Shown piece by piece: positions 1-13,873 of a stretch of DNA of 64,000 nucleotides (the first letter of the stretch is position 1; every line of letters starts with the position of its first letter). The position numbers were made by a program, and so were the translations under genes. This stretch comes from Antedon mediterranea (Eukaryota > Echinodermata > Crinoidea > Comatulida > Antedonidae), in NCBI RefSeq assembly GCF_964355755.1, contig NC_092671.1:26038070-26102069 (forward strand), written 5' to 3'. The notes beneath the pieces were generated by a model. The model made no database searches, had not been told where the DNA came from, and saw nothing but the letters and a program-made list of their open reading frames with translations.

Positions 1-1657
1 ACTATTTCAAATATGCAAATGAAGGCATGATTTTTGTACTTTTTTGCAATGGTTATTCAATATTTACGTTACTATTCCCACTCGCAACGTAATTGATTTG
101 ACCAATCATAAGCGATGGATTATTCGAACAGTAGCTTGTCATCATTGGTCAACTCGCTTGCGTTGCACGTACGAAGGTAAATAAATTAATGTTATTGTTG
201 GTATGATAGTGTGGCAACTCGTTGGTACGAGCAACGCATGTACGCACCACGCAGAAATTACGGACGCACATGAAATCTTAAGCACGCAACAACACCATCG
301 GCGAAAACTTAAAATAATTGAGAATTTCAAGAAAGCTTTGCGATCGATACTAAATATCAAGAAAGAGAATAATACATTGTTGCAATGGACTATTCAGTCG
401 TAATTATTTTGTCATTTTGTTAAAACTCTGTCTTAAATTTTACGAAATGGCAGCAAAATTGTCACCTGGAAAAATTAATTTGAATACGCAAATAATTAGC
501 GTTGTTTCAACAGTTTTCAACTTGAAATATTTTAACTACAATTATTCTTCTTACTATTAACAAGTTTAACACTTTTTGTAATGCTATATTTAGTTTATCT
601 TACAACGCTTTTAAAATCTCTAACAATATCAGTTGGTTAATAACCAACACCTATGTATTGCGATGTGGAATGACATACATATTATACTGTAAGTGACGTA
701 TTTGTCTTTACTCTGGTTTCTCTGCATCACGCATAAATCTTTCGCCTTTTACTAAAGATTTCCGTGTAGAGGAACAACTATTGAGTTTTAACTCAATTTT
801 TCTCAACCCTTGTTTTTTGAACGAGGGTAATTATAAAGTGTTAATGTCAGAAATGTAATTATTATCAAGACAGGCTACGAGATATACATCTATATTCAAA
901 TGTGATTTGTAGAATACACTTTATTTGGTCATAATGGCAGTATCCGTTATGATATATTTTTTTTTATTGAAATCATAGGCCTAACACATTACAAATAATT
1001 AAGTAATGATAATTTAATTGTTTTCAACACACTATTGTACCGTATTTCATTGAACGCTGTGTTACGTAACAACAAACGCGATTATCAACTTCAATAACTA
1101 TTTCAAATATGCAAATGAAGGCATGATTTTTGTACTTTTGTGCAATGGTTATTCAATATTTACGTTACTATTTTTTTTTATAATAGTTTAATTTATTTTA
1201 CGGGACTTTGGATTTGTGGTGCTAAAAACTCCAAAACAGGTTCACCATATTTTCTAACTTTTGTTAATAATACACACTATTTCAAACCTATTTATTTCGA
1301 TAGGTAATTGCATACATATACTGTTGTCGCATGTTTTTCTTCACTCTGGTTTCTCTGCATCACGCATAAATCTTTCGCCTTTTACTAAAGATTTCCGTGT
1401 AGAGGAACAACTATTGAGTTTTAACTCAATTTTTCTCAACCCTTGTATCTCTATAAGGGTAATTTATGAAATTAAGAATAGAATAAATAAATATTTTTAT
1501 TAATTAGGCCTATACAAAATATTTACTGGCATACAGCTCAGGAAAAGGTCGGTGATTTTACTAGAGTACAACGTGAGGAGGACCTGTGGTGTAGGCTTAA
1601 GTACTCACTTTTTTATATTTTTCATACAATTTGGTGAGGATGGGATTAGCCGACCAG

Positions 1658-1799
1658 TAAAGCTTGGTTCCCACTTGCAACGTAAGTGATTTGACCAATC
1701 ATAAGCGATGGATTATTCGAACAGTAGCTTGTCATTGGTCAACTCGCTTGCATTGCACGTACATCCTTGTGTTGCGTCTCTAGTGAGAACCACGCTTTA
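1658..1799. mobile_element. 142-bp MITE with TIR TAAAGCTTGGTTC
   Basis: The left end TAAAGCTTGGTTCCCACT is matched by the right end GTGAGAACCACGCTTTA (inverted, a few mismatches). The interior is the CAATCATAAGCGATGG segment that the rest of the array carries without the right terminus. The same right terminus opens the repeat copy at 14208, and a related one lies at 29361-29396. A TA or TAA target duplication is possible but cannot be separated from the TIR. Confidence 0.5.
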
Positions 1800-4542
1800 G
1801 TGAAAGTTCTATCCTATATGTTGTATGCCTACATACTTTATTTTGGAATCATTGTAGAGGTCTAACATTAATATGCTGTAAATCAACGGCTCAATGTAAA
1901 TTGTAAAACCTACCATCGGCATGACATCAACTTTGTTTGATCTCCGCCAGAAAATCTTAAGAATTCGCTTTAACTTTCTAATTTTTGTAAAAAGTACTTG
2001 TCGAGCAGCAAAAGCAATACAGAATGTAAATACATTAATGTTATTGTTGGTATGGTAGGTGTGGCAACTCGTTGGTACGAGCAACGCATGTACGCACCAC
2101 GCAGAAATTGCGCGACGCACATTAAATCTTAAGTACGCAACAACACGATCGGTGAAAACTTAAAATAATTGGGAATTTCAAGAAAGCTTTGCGATTGATA
2201 CTAAATATCAAGAAAGAGAATAATACATTGTTGCAATGGACTATTCAGTCGTAATTATTTTGTCATTTTGTTAAAACTCTGTCTTAAATTTTACGAAATG
2301 GCAGCAAAATTGTTACCTGGAAAAATTTATTTGAATACGCAAATAATTAGCATTGTTTCAACAGTTTTCAACTTGAAATATTTTAACTACAATTAGGCCT
2401 ATTCTTCTTACTATTAACAAGTTTAACACTTTTTGTAATGCTATATTTAGTTTATCTTACAACGCTTTTAAAATCTCTTACAATATCAGTTGGTTAATAA
2501 CCAACACCTATGTATTGCGATGTGGAATGACATACATATACTGTAAGTGACGTATTTGTTTTTACTCTTGTTTCTCTGCATCACGCATAAATCTTTCGCC
2601 TTTTACTAAAGATTTCCGTGTAGAGGAACAACTATTGAGTTTTAACTCAATTTTTCTCAACCCTTGTGTTTTGAACGAGGGTAATTATGAAGTGTTAATG
2701 TCAGAAATGTAATTATTATCAAGACAGGCTACGAGATATACATTTATATTCAAATGTGATTTTTAGAATACACTTTATTTGGTCATAATGACAGTACCCG
2801 TTTATGATGTGATTTTTTTTATTGAAATCCTAGGCCTAACGAATTACTAATAATTAAATAATGATAATTTAATTGTTTTCAACACACTATTGTACCGTAT
2901 TTCATTGAACGCTGTGTTACGTAACAACAAACGCGATTATCAACTTTAATAACTATTTCAAATATGCAAATGAAGTCATGGTTTTTGTACTTTTTTACAA
3001 TGGTTAGTCAATATTTACGTTACTATTTTTTTTTTATAATAGTTTAATTTATATTACGGGACTTTGGATTTGTGGTGCTAAAAACTTCAAAACAGGTTCA
3101 CCATATTTTCTAACTTTTGTTAATAATACACACTATTTCAAACCTATTTATTTCGATAGGTAATTGCATACATATACCGTTGTCGCATGTTCTTCTTCAC
3201 TCTGGTTTCTCTGCATCACGCACAAATCTTTCGCCTTTTACTAAAGATTTCCGTGTAGAGGAACAACTATTGAGTTTTAACTCAATTTTTCTCAACCCTT
3301 GTACCTCTATAAGGGTAATTTATGAAATTAAGAATAGAATAAATAAATATTTTTATTAATTAGGCCTATACAAAATATTTACTGGCATACAGCTCAGGAA
3401 AAGGTCGGTGATTTGACTAGAGTTCCACGTGAGGAATACCTGTGGTGTAGGCTTAAGTACTCACTTTTTAACATTGTTTATATAATTTGGTGAGGGTGGG
3501 ATTACCAGTAAAGCTTGGTTCCCACTCGCAACGTAATTGATTTGACCAATCATAAGCGATGGATTATTCGAACAGTAGTTTGTCATCATTGGTCAACTCG
3601 CTTGCGTTGCACGTACGAAGGTAAATAAATTAATGTTATTGTTGGTATGATAGTGTGGCAACTCGTTGGTACGAGCAACGCATGTACGCACACGCAGAAA
3701 TTACGGACGCACATGAAATCTTAAGCACGCAACAACACGATCGGCGAAAACTTAAAATAATTGAGAATTTCAAGAAAGCTTTGCGATCGATACTAAATAT
3801 CAAGAAAGAGAATAATACATTGTTGCAATGGACTATTCAGTCGTAATTATTTTGTCATTTTGTTAAAACTCTGTCTTAAATTTTACGAAATGGCAGCAAA
3901 ATTGTCACCTTGAAAAATTAATTTGTATACGCAAATAATTAGCATTGTTTCAACAGTTTTCAACTTGAAATATTTTAACTACAATTAGGCCTATTCTTCT
4001 TACTATTAAAAAGTTTAACACTTTTTGTAATGCTATATTTAGTTTATCTTACAACGCTTTTAAAATCTCTTACAATATCAGTTGGTTAATAACCAACACC
4101 TATGTATTGCGATGTGGAATGACATACATATACTGTAAGTGACGTATTTGACTTTACTCTGGTTTCTCTGCATCACGTGTAAATCTTTCGCCTTTTACTA
4201 AAGATTTCCGTGTAGAGGAACAACTATTGAGTTTTAACTCAATTTTTCTCAACCCTTTTTTTTTGAACGAGGGTAATTATGAAGTGTTAATGTCAGAAAT
4301 GTAATTATTTTCAAGACAGGCTACGAGATATACATCTATATTCAAATGTGATTTGTAGAATACACTTTATTTGGTCATAATGGCAGTATCCGTTATGATA
4401 TAATTTTTTTTATTGAAATCATAGGCCTAACACATTACAAATAATTAAGTAAAGATAATTTAATTGTTTTCAACACACTATTGTACCGTATTTCATTGAA
4501 CGCTGTGTTACGTAACAACAAACGCGATTATCAACTTCAATA

Positions 4543-7500
4543 ACTATTTCAAATATGCAAATGAAGGCATGATTTTTGTACTTTTTTGCAATGGTTATTC
4601 AATATTTACGTTACTATTCCCACTCGCAACGTAATTGATTTGACCAATCATAAGCGATGGATTATTCGAACAGTAGCTTGTCATCATTGGTCAACTCGCT
4701 TGCGTTGCACGTACGAAGGTAAATAAATTAATGTTATTGTTGGTATGATAGTGTGGCAACTCGTTGGTACGAGCAACGCATGTACGCACCACGCAGAAAT
4801 TACGGACGCACATGAAATCTTAAGCACGCAACAACACCATCGGCGAAAACTTAAAATAATTGAGAATTTCAAGAAAGCTTTGCGATCGATACTAAATATC
4901 AAGAAAGAGAATAATACATTGTTGCAATGGACTATTCAGTCGTAATTATTTTGTCATTTTGTTAAAACTCTGTCTTAAATTTTACGAAATGGCAGCAAAA
5001 TTGTCACCTGGAAAAATTAATTTGAATACGCAAATAATTAGCGTTGTTTCAACAGTTTTCAACTTGAAATATTTTAACTACAATTATTCTTCTTACTATT
5101 AACAAGTTTAACACTTTTTGTTATGCTATATTTAGTTTATCTTACAACGCTTTTAAAATCTCTAACAATATCAGTTGGTTAATAACCAACACCTATGTAT
5201 TGCGATGTGGAATGACATACATATTATACTGTAAGTGACGTATTTGTCTTTACTCTGGTTTCTCTGCATCACGCATAAATCTTTCGCCTTTTACTAAAGA
5301 TTTCCGTGTAGAGGAACAACTATTGAGTTTTAACTCAATTTTTCTCAACCCTTGTTTTTTGAACGAGGGTAATTATAAAGTGTTAATGTCAGAAATGTAA
5401 TTATTATCAAGACAGGCTACGAGATATACATCTATATTCAAATGTGATTTGTAGAATACACTTTATTTGGTCATAATGGCAGTATCCGTTATGATATATT
5501 TTTTTTTATTGAAATCATAGGCCTAACACATTACAAATAATTAAGTAATGATAATTTAATTGTTTTCAACACACTATTGTACCGTATTTCATTGAACGCT
5601 GTGTTACGTAACAACAAACGCGATTATCAACTTCAATAACTATTTCAAATATGCAAATGAAGGCATGATTTTTGTACTTTTGTGCAATGGTTATTCAATA
5701 TTTACGTTACTATTTTTTGATATAATAGTTTAATTTATTTTACGGGACTTTGGATTTGTGGTGCTAAATACTCCAAAACAGGTTCACCATATTTTCTAAC
5801 TTTTGTTAATAATACACACTATTTCAAACCTATTTATTTCGATAGGTAATTGCATACATATACCGTTGTCGCATGTTTTTCTTCACTCTGGTTTCTCTGC
5901 ATATTTACTGGCATACAGCTCAGTAAAAGGTTGGTGATTTGACTAGAGTTCCACGTGAGGAGTACCTGTGGTGTAGGCTTAAGTACTCACTTTTTAACAT
6001 TGTTTATATAATTTGGTGAGGGTGGGATTATCAGTAAAGCTTGGTTCCCACTCGCAACGTAATTGATTTGACCAATCATAAGTGATGGATTATTCGAACA
6101 GTAGCTTGTCATCATTGGTCGCGTTGCACGTACGAAGGTAAATAAATTAATGTTATTGTTGGTATGGTAGTGTGGCGACTCGTTAGTACGAGCAACGCAT
6201 GTACGCACCACGCAGAAATTACGGACGCACATGAAATCTTAAGCACGCAACAACACGATCGGCGAAAACTTAAAATAATTGAGAATTTCAAGAAAGCTTT
6301 GCGATCGATACTAAATATCAAGAAAGAGAATAATACATTGTTGCAATGGACTATTCAGTCGTAATTATTTTGTCATTTTGTTAAAACTCTGTCTTAAATT
6401 TTACGAAATGGCAGCAAAATTGTCACCTTGAAAAATTAATTTGTATACGCAAATAATTAGCATTGTTTCAACAGTTTTCAACTTGAAATATTTTAACTAC
6501 AATTAGGCCTATTCTTCTTACTATTAAAAAGTTTAACACTTTTTGTAATGCTATATTTAGTTTATCTTACAACGCTTTTAAAATCTCTTACAATATCAGT
6601 TGGTTAATAACCAACACCTATGTATTGCGATGTGGAATGACATACATATACTGTAAGTGACGTATTTGACTTTACTCTGGTTTCTCTGCATCACGTGTAA
6701 ATCTTTCGCCTTTTACTAAAGATTTCCGTGTAGAGGAACAACTATTGAGTTTTAACTCAATTTTTCTCAACCCTTTTTTTTTGAACGAGGGTAATTATGA
6801 AGTGTTAATGTCAGAAATGTAATTATTTTCAAGACAGGCTACGAGATATACATCTATATTCAAATGTGATTTGTAGAATACACTTTATTTGGTCATAATG
6901 GCAGTATCCGTTATGATATAATTTTTTTTATTGAAATCATAGGCCTAACACATTACAAATAATTAAGTAAAGATAATTTAATTGTTTTCAACACACTATT
7001 GTACCGTATTTCATTGAACGCTGTGTTACGTAACAACAAACGCGATTATCAACTTCAAAAACTATTTCAAATATGCAAATGAAGGCATGATTTTTGTACT
7101 TTTTTGCAATGGTTATTCAATATTTACGTTACTATTCCCACTCGCAACGTAATTGATTTGACCAATCATAAGCGATGGATTATTCGAACAGTAGCTTGTC
7201 ATCATTGGTCAACTCGCTTGCGTTGCACGTACGAAGGTAAATAAATTAATGTTATTGTTGGTATGATAGTGTGGCAACTCGTTGGTACGAGCAACGCATG
7301 TACGCACCACGCAGAAATTACGGACGCACATGAAATCTTAAGCACGCAACAACACCATCGGCGAAAACTTAAAATAATTGAGAATTTCAAGAAAGCTTTG
7401 CGATCGATACTAAATATCAAGAAAGAGAATAATACATTGTTGCAATGGACTATTCAGTCGTAATTATTTTGTCATTTTGTTAAAACTCTGTCTTAAATTT

Positions 7501-9396
7501 TACGAAATGGCAGCAAAATTGTCACCTGGAAAAATTAATTTGAATACGCAAATAATTAGCGTTGTTTCAACAGTTTTCAACTTGAAATATTTTAACTACA
7601 ATTATTCTTCTTACTATTAACAAGTTTAACACTTTTTGTAATGCTATATTTAGTTTATCTTACAACGCTTTTAAAATCTCTAACAATATCAGTTGGTTAA
7701 TAACCAACACCTATGTATTGCGATGTGGAATGACATACATATTATACTGTAAGTGACGTATTTGTCTTTACTCTGGTTTCTCTGCATCACGCATAAATCT
7801 TTCGCCTTTTACTAAAGATTTCCGTGTAGAGGAACAACTATTGAGTTTTAACTCAATTTTTCTCAACCCTTGTTTTTTGAACGAGGGTAATTATAAAGTG
7901 TTAATGTCAGAAATGTAATTATTATCAAGACAGGCTACGAGATATACATCTATATTCAAATGTGATTTGTAGAATACACTTTATTTGGTCATAATGGCAG
8001 TATCCGTTATGATATATTTTTTTTTATTGAAATCATAGGCCTAACACATTACAAATAATTAAGTAATGATAATTTAATTGTTTTCAACACACTATTGTAC
8101 CGTATTTCATTGAACGCTGTGTTACGTAACAACAAACGCGATTATCAACTTCAATAACTATTTCAAATATGCAAATGAAGGCATGATTTTTGTACTTTTG
8201 TGCAATGGTTATTCAATATTTACGTTACTATTTTTTGATATAATAGTTTAATTTATTTTACGGGACTTTGGATTTGTGGTGCTAAATACTCCAAAACAGG
8301 TTCACCATATTTTCTAACTTTTGTTAATAATACACACTATTTCAAACCTATTTATTTCGATAGGTAATTGCATACATATACCGTTGTCGCATGTTTTTCT
8401 TCACTCTGGTTTCTCTGCATATTTACTGGCATACAGCTCAGTAAAAGGTTGGTGATTTGACTAGAGTTCCACGTGAGGAGTACCTGTGGTGTAGGCTTAA
8501 GTACTCACTTTTTAACATTGTTTATATAATTTGGTGAGGGTGGGATTATCAGTAAAGCTTGGTTCCCACTCGCAACGTAATTGATTTGACCAATCATAAG
8601 TGATGGATTATTCGAACAGTAGCTTGTCATCATTGGTCGCGTTGCACGTACGAAGGTAAATAAATTAATGTTATTGTTGGTATGGTAGTGTGGCGACTCG
8701 TTAGTACGAGCAACGCATGTACGCACCACGCAGAAATTACGGACGCACATGAAATCTTAAGCACGCAACAACACGATCGGCGAAAACTTAAAATAATTGA
8801 GAATTTCAAGAAAGCTTTGCGATCGATACTAAATATCAAGAAAGAGAATAATACATTGTTGCAATGGACTATTCAGTCGTAATTATTTTGTCATTTTGTT
8901 AAAACTCTGTCTTAAATTTTACGAAATGGCAGCAAAATTGTCACCTTGAAAAATTAATTTGTATACGCAAATAATTAGCATTGTTTCAACAGTTTTCAAC
9001 TTGAAATATTTTAACTACAATTAGGCCTATTCTTCTTACTATTAAAAAGTTTAACACTTTTTGTAATGCTATATTTAGTTTATCTTACAACGCTTTTAAA
9101 ATCTCTTACAATATCAGTTGGTTAATAACCAACACCTATGTATTGCGATGTGGAATGACATACATATACTGTAAGTGACGTATTTGACTTTACTCTGGTT
9201 TCTCTGCATCACGTGTAAATCTTTCGCCTTTTACTAAAGATTTCCGTGTAGAGGAACAACTATTGAGTTTTAACTCAATTTTTCTCAACCCTTGTTTTTT
9301 GAACGAGGGTAATTATGAAGTGTTAATGTCAGAAATGTAATTATTATCAATAAAGGCTACGAGATATACATTATATTCAAATGTGATTTTTAGAAC
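4543..9396. repeat. 2518-bp higher-order unit, duplicated in tandem
   Basis: The block 4543-7060 is followed directly by a second copy from 7061. Corresponding landmarks are all 2518 bp apart (4684/7202, 5987/8505, 6164/8682). By eye only scattered single-base differences separate the copies (for example AATAACTATT versus AAAAACTATT near the junction). The first 1.15 kb of the window matches the start of this unit at an offset of 4542. The second copy diverges after about 9290, where it switches to the form seen near 2700, which suggests unequal exchange. An assembly duplication is an alternative. Confidence 0.85.
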
Positions 9397-9859
9397 ATTT
9401 TTTAGGTCTGATTTTCTAAAACTACTGAACCATATCAGACAACCATAAACTAAGACACTTTCCATGACCGACTTATAAAATAGACCTAATATTGTGTTGT
9501 CAACATTGAACGAGTTTAATTTACTTAAAAAGTACAATCTAGAGTTACCCTTAGACATGGTCGTTTTACAATGTTCACCCCAATTAAGCTTATTGTCGAT
9601 TACCATTCTAAGATATTTATATTTGGGCACAATATCAATATCAACTTCATTGATTTTAACCTGAACATAATCCGGTTGATTAGAACGATTTCGGAAGTCA
9701 AAAATCATTTCTTTAGTTTTACTTTCGTTAATAACTAAACGATTATCTACACACCATGTAATAAATGAATTCACTGAGTTTCAATACAATGTCTCGTCAT
9801 TCTTATCAATTAAACCTAATAAGACGGTATCGTCGGCGTACTTCAACAAATAATTGTTC
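9397..9859 (-). pseudogene. LINE reverse-transcriptase fragment, C-terminal part (CR1/Rex-like)
   Basis: The minus strand encodes the downstream part of a non-LTR reverse transcriptase. The catalytic motif C (KYADDTVLL) is at 9816-9846. It is followed by one in-frame TGA near 9782 and then the conserved block WCVDNRLVINESKTKEMIFD around 9690-9755, plus a thumb/connection region. The open stretch runs 9313-9774, but its last residues read into the flanking repeat. The 3' end of the element is missing. Its N-terminal half lies at 13874-14207, separated by an inserted plus-strand LINE. Clade assignment (CR1/Rex1/L2 group) rests on the KTKEMIxDFR-type block and is approximate. Confidence 0.85.
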
Positions 9860-12800
9860 TATCTATAATTGGATATGATCAGAAAGGTTATGTCAAAGGG
9901 AGATTTGGAGGAGAGAATATTAGGTTAGTAGAAGATGTATTGTCATATACAGAAAATAACAATCAGCCAGGTGCAATAGTTTTTCTAGACTTTGCCAAGA
10001 CGTTTGATTCTATAGATAGAAATTTAATGTTTATATGTCTGAAAAAATATGGTTTTGGACAGTCATTTATTAACTGGATAAAAACTATATATATACAGAT
10101 ACGCAATGCCTTTTAACCCACAATGGTTGGATATCTGAAAGATTCAATATGAGATGTGGTGTAAGACAGGGTGGTCCTTTGTCTGCTTTACTTTTTGTAT
10201 TAATTGCTGAGATAATGGCAACTAATATAAGAAAAAACCCACTATGTAAAGGAATAGAATTATCTAAAGTAGAAAATGAAGATCATATTGTTAAAATAGC
10301 TCAACTAGCTGACGATACTGTAATATTTACAAAGGATGAAATTAGTTTAAACCATTTTCTGTGTGAAATTGAAATGTTCTGTTCAATATCAGGTTTAAGG
10401 TTAAATAAAAGTAAATCGAAAGGAATTTGGATTGGAGCAAATAAAAACAAACAACATCGCCATTTAATATCAAATGGACCAAAGAACCAGTGAAATTCTT
10501 TGGAATCTACGTAGGGTATGATAAACATACTTGTGTTAAAAGAAATTGGGATGATACAGTTTTAAAATTAGAGAATACACTAAAACTATGGGAACAACGA
10601 AACCTTACGTTTTTTGGCAAGGTAACAGTAATAAAATCTCTTGCCATTTCGAAATTAATATACAATGCTTGTATAATAGATGTACCATCTTATATCTTTC
10701 CAAAAGTTGATACATTGTTATCAGGGCCGTAGCCAGGATCTGTCAAGGGGGGGTTCGGACACTAAATATTTGGGTCAACCCCCCCCCCCCTCTCCCAGCC
10801 TGATGCGAAGCAAATTTTGTTAAATGACACCCCTAGATGACCGGAAAAGACACTCTCGTGCAGCATGCTATATAACCAATGAGCAAAAATAATAATAATA
10901 ATTTAAATGACGATAACTATTTGTTGCCGTATGTTAGATGCGCGTGCTCTGTGCGGAACCGCCGATTGTTTATCATCATGATCATTTACTTCGTATTTTG
11001 TTTTGCGTTCAAGTTCAATGCGAACGTATATATCTACAGCCCCGAAAAAAGCACACTGGGTGAAGGCAAATGCTATTTGCTAGCTCTATCTATAATATTT
11101 ATTTACAGCAATTTGTTGAGGAATATAAATATGTAAATAGGTGATATTGATACATTTTAGTACGTATCGGCGTGGTCTAGAAAAAAATAATCGGATGCCA
11201 TAATGTGAACTACAGTACTTGATACCATAGATATTATAGTGTAAAATATTAATATTCACTATAATCCTCTATGATACATTATACTTCATAGTCACACATA
11301 AATACTGATGTACGTCGGAAGGCTACTTTATGCATGCTGCCTGACTGCCAGTGATCTAAACAATTATAGGTACGCAGTTGTCTGGCGGTGTCCTTTGTAC
11401 GAATCGTTCGTGCGCCAGCTCGCTATGAGACGCGTCAATATCATGTTACATGCAGGGACCAAACATTTATTTTTCAGGTTAAAATCGGCAACTCATTTGC
11501 AGCTTTTAGAAATTTACAGACACGTATCACTAGTTGACGCTCATACAGAGAAAAAGGTTCACGAACAAGTTTACACATTTTTCAATTTACAAACAACTTT
11601 CTGTACTGTGGGGCACGTATTTGGAGGATTTTTGGAGATGAGGGTGAGGTATTGGGCATGTCGGGGATGGGGGTTCGCAGTTGGTTAAGGGGGGTTCGCT
11701 ATAAAGGGGGGGGGGGGGTCGCCTGAACCATAAAAACCCCCCCTGGCTACGGGCCTGGTTATATAGATTTTTTTGTGGCGAGGAAAAAGGGAAAAAATTA
11801 AAAGAAAAACTCTTATAAACACAGTAGATAAAGGTGGTATAAATATGGTGAATTTTAATATCTTAGTGGACTCTCTGAAGTTGAGTTGGGTTAAGAGACT
11901 GTTAAATCCTAACCCAGGTATTTGGAAATGTATTCCAAACTACTATATGCATCCAGTTGATTATACTGCGAATTGTAGTAAATTAAATACTGAAGCGCAT
12001 ACTGAATTAAAAAAATATGCCAGTATTTTATATGAATATGTTGAAAGCAGCTTTAAAGTTAAACAATATTGTATATTGTTTAGAGCCGCAACATTTACAA
12101 GAAATTAAGTCACAACACTTATGGGAAAACAAATTTATAACATCAATTGAGGGAAAATCTCTATATTTCAACACCTGGTTAAACTCTGGATACAAAAGAG
12201 TAAATTATATAGTCGTTAATAACAGGTTATTGACTGCAGCAGAAATTATTCCAACTCTGTCGAATATACAGAATGGATTAATTGAATACTTTGCAACAAT
12301 AAATGCAATACCTGATATATGGAAAGAACAAATAAGGTTGGAAAATGCACGCATAGATATACAATTAAGAGAACATAATATATTTCATAATAGGATAAGA
12401 TTGTTTTACTATTATAAGCAGTTTATAAATGATATATGTATTATTCCAAATCCTCAAATGAAATGGGAAATAGAATTTAGAGATGAAATTATTGACTGGA
12501 ATGAAATATGGAATAGAAAAGTATGTAGAATGAAACACATGGTAAAAGTAGCTCAATTTAATTTTAAGTTGTTACATCGAATCCTTATATGTAAAAAAAG
12601 ACTAAACAGATGGAAATTATCCACAACAGACAACTGTAATAAGTGTAAAAATCATATAGAAAATGAAAAACACTTATTAATTGCATGTAAAACCATTCAA
12701 CCAGTCTGGAAAAAGTTTAAAGATATGCTGGTTCAGTGTCTTCCAAATGAGGTTACAGAGTACAGCAAGACTTCCCAAAGTGGGTTAATGTAATTTTGGG

Positions 12801-13861
12801 AACAACAAACAAACTTGTAAACGAATTAATTTCAGTTTTTACTTTTTGTATATATAAATCCTCCATAATATATAAAGAACTAGAAACGACAGAAAAAAAA
12901 GAATCTGCAAATATTTGGGGGCTATTTAAAAATGAAATTATAAACCTCATAAATAATGAGTATTCGTATAACTTTTATACTGCTGATCAGAAATGGAAAA
13001 ATAGTACAGGATATTTGACCTATTGAATAATTAAAATATATATGTGCTGGAGATACTATCCCTACGTTTTACAATTGTATTTTATATTAGTGTGACATAT
13101 GCTGTATAAGTTTTAATATAAATGTGTAGCCCTTTTTTATTTCAAGTGATTTTAAATGTAACCCTTGATTATGTTTTTAGACAATTTTAATAACTTATAT
13201 GAAATCTGTAATTATTGGTATTTATTTTTTAATATATATATATATTTCTATATTTGCAATATTTATATTGTATACATGTCAATGTTATCTGCATGTATTT
13301 GTATTTGTCCAATATATATATTTTTTTCTATATTTGCAATATTTTATATCGTAAATACAAATTGTAAGTAGTAGTTGTACCAAGGTGACATCGGGTATGA
13401 AGCGTCTCACATACGCACATAGCCAAAATCGCATCTTGGACTTGCACAGTATATGGACTCTAACCTTACGGTTTTCATTAAATATATCATTCTAAATATC
13501 TAACTTCCAAACTTTTGCATCATTCCTCTTTTTTCATTTCATCCTTTTTATCTTGGTGAAAAGGGAGGATACTACATTTCCTCCCCTGAGTTTATAGCCT
13601 CTCTACTCGAACACAAATAAGATCACAAATAAAATAGTTTAAGAAAATTTTAATCATGTATTTTACCGCCATTTTTCATTTTTACATTTTAATTAACATC
13701 GTATCTAAAATTTTAAATGAAAACAAATATGGTTAATACTGAATTCAAGCATCTTATTATGTAAATATACCTGTATTTTAACTACTTTAAACACTTACTT
13801 TTAATTGTCACAAATGTACTTATATGTATATAATATATTCACCAATGAGAATTTAAATAAA
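9860..13861 (+). pseudogene. 5'-truncated L1/Tx1-like LINE, frameshifted
   Basis: A retrotransposon beginning within the RT domain. Visible parts: a block containing YVKGRFGGENIRLVED (9877 on), motif A FLDFAKTFDSI (around 9975-10010), motif B GVRQGGPLSALLFVL (10158-10202), motif C ADDTVIF (10309-10329), then FFGIYVGYD, a connection region (11773-12108) and a long C-terminal region (12017-13026) with a CCHC-type knuckle (CNKCKNHIENEKHLLIAC, 12633-12690). At least four frame changes make it inactive. It is interrupted by a hAT-like element at 10722-11757. About 830 bp of 3' UTR ends in an A-rich tail. It is bounded by the 12-bp duplication AAATAATTGTTC (9848-9859 and 13862-13873), as expected from target-primed reverse transcription. 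Confidence 0.9.
10722..11757. mobile_element. Non-autonomous hAT-like transposon
   Basis: A 1036-bp element with the inverted ends CAGGGCCGTAGCCAGG and CCTGGCTACGGGCCTG, next to G-rich and C-rich subterminal runs. The direct repeat GTTAT flanks it on both sides (10717-10721, 11758-11762), a 5-bp target duplication. Ends of the CAGGGSCGTAGCCAGG type are familiar from invertebrate hAT elements, and the 5-bp duplication would fit a hAT5-type group; this assignment is inference. No transposase is recognisable inside. It sits within the connection region of the inserted LINE, so it is younger than that LINE. Confidence 0.75.
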
Positions 13862-13873
13862 AAATAATTGTTC

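Larger units (their letters stand above)
1..9396. repeat. Complex higher-order tandem repeat array
   Basis: Non-coding AT-rich array. A landmark beginning CCCACTCGCAACGTAA recurs near 75, 1670 (variant), 3510, 4617, 6047, 7135 and 8565, so subunits are about 1.1, 1.4, 1.6 and 1.8 kb long. Subunits share blocks (for example ACTATTTCAAATATGCAAAT and CTCTGGTTTCTCTGCATCAC) but differ by internal deletions and insertions. Short open frames of 60-100 codons recur on both strands, but they are copies of the same DNA in conflicting frames and show no known domain. The array continues as a diverged copy at 14208-15598. It may derive from a tandemly amplified non-autonomous transposon; the family is not recognised. 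Confidence 0.85.

Noticed and set aside
142-8882. Recurrent 60-80-codon frames in the first 9 kb as a gene family
   Set aside because: They are copies of the same repeat DNA, occur on both strands over the same bases, and have no start context, introns or known domain.
10879-11688. Two open frames inside the hAT-like element as transposase
   Set aside because: No hAT motif (such as ERSFS or the C-terminal dimerisation block) is present; the element is short and probably non-autonomous.
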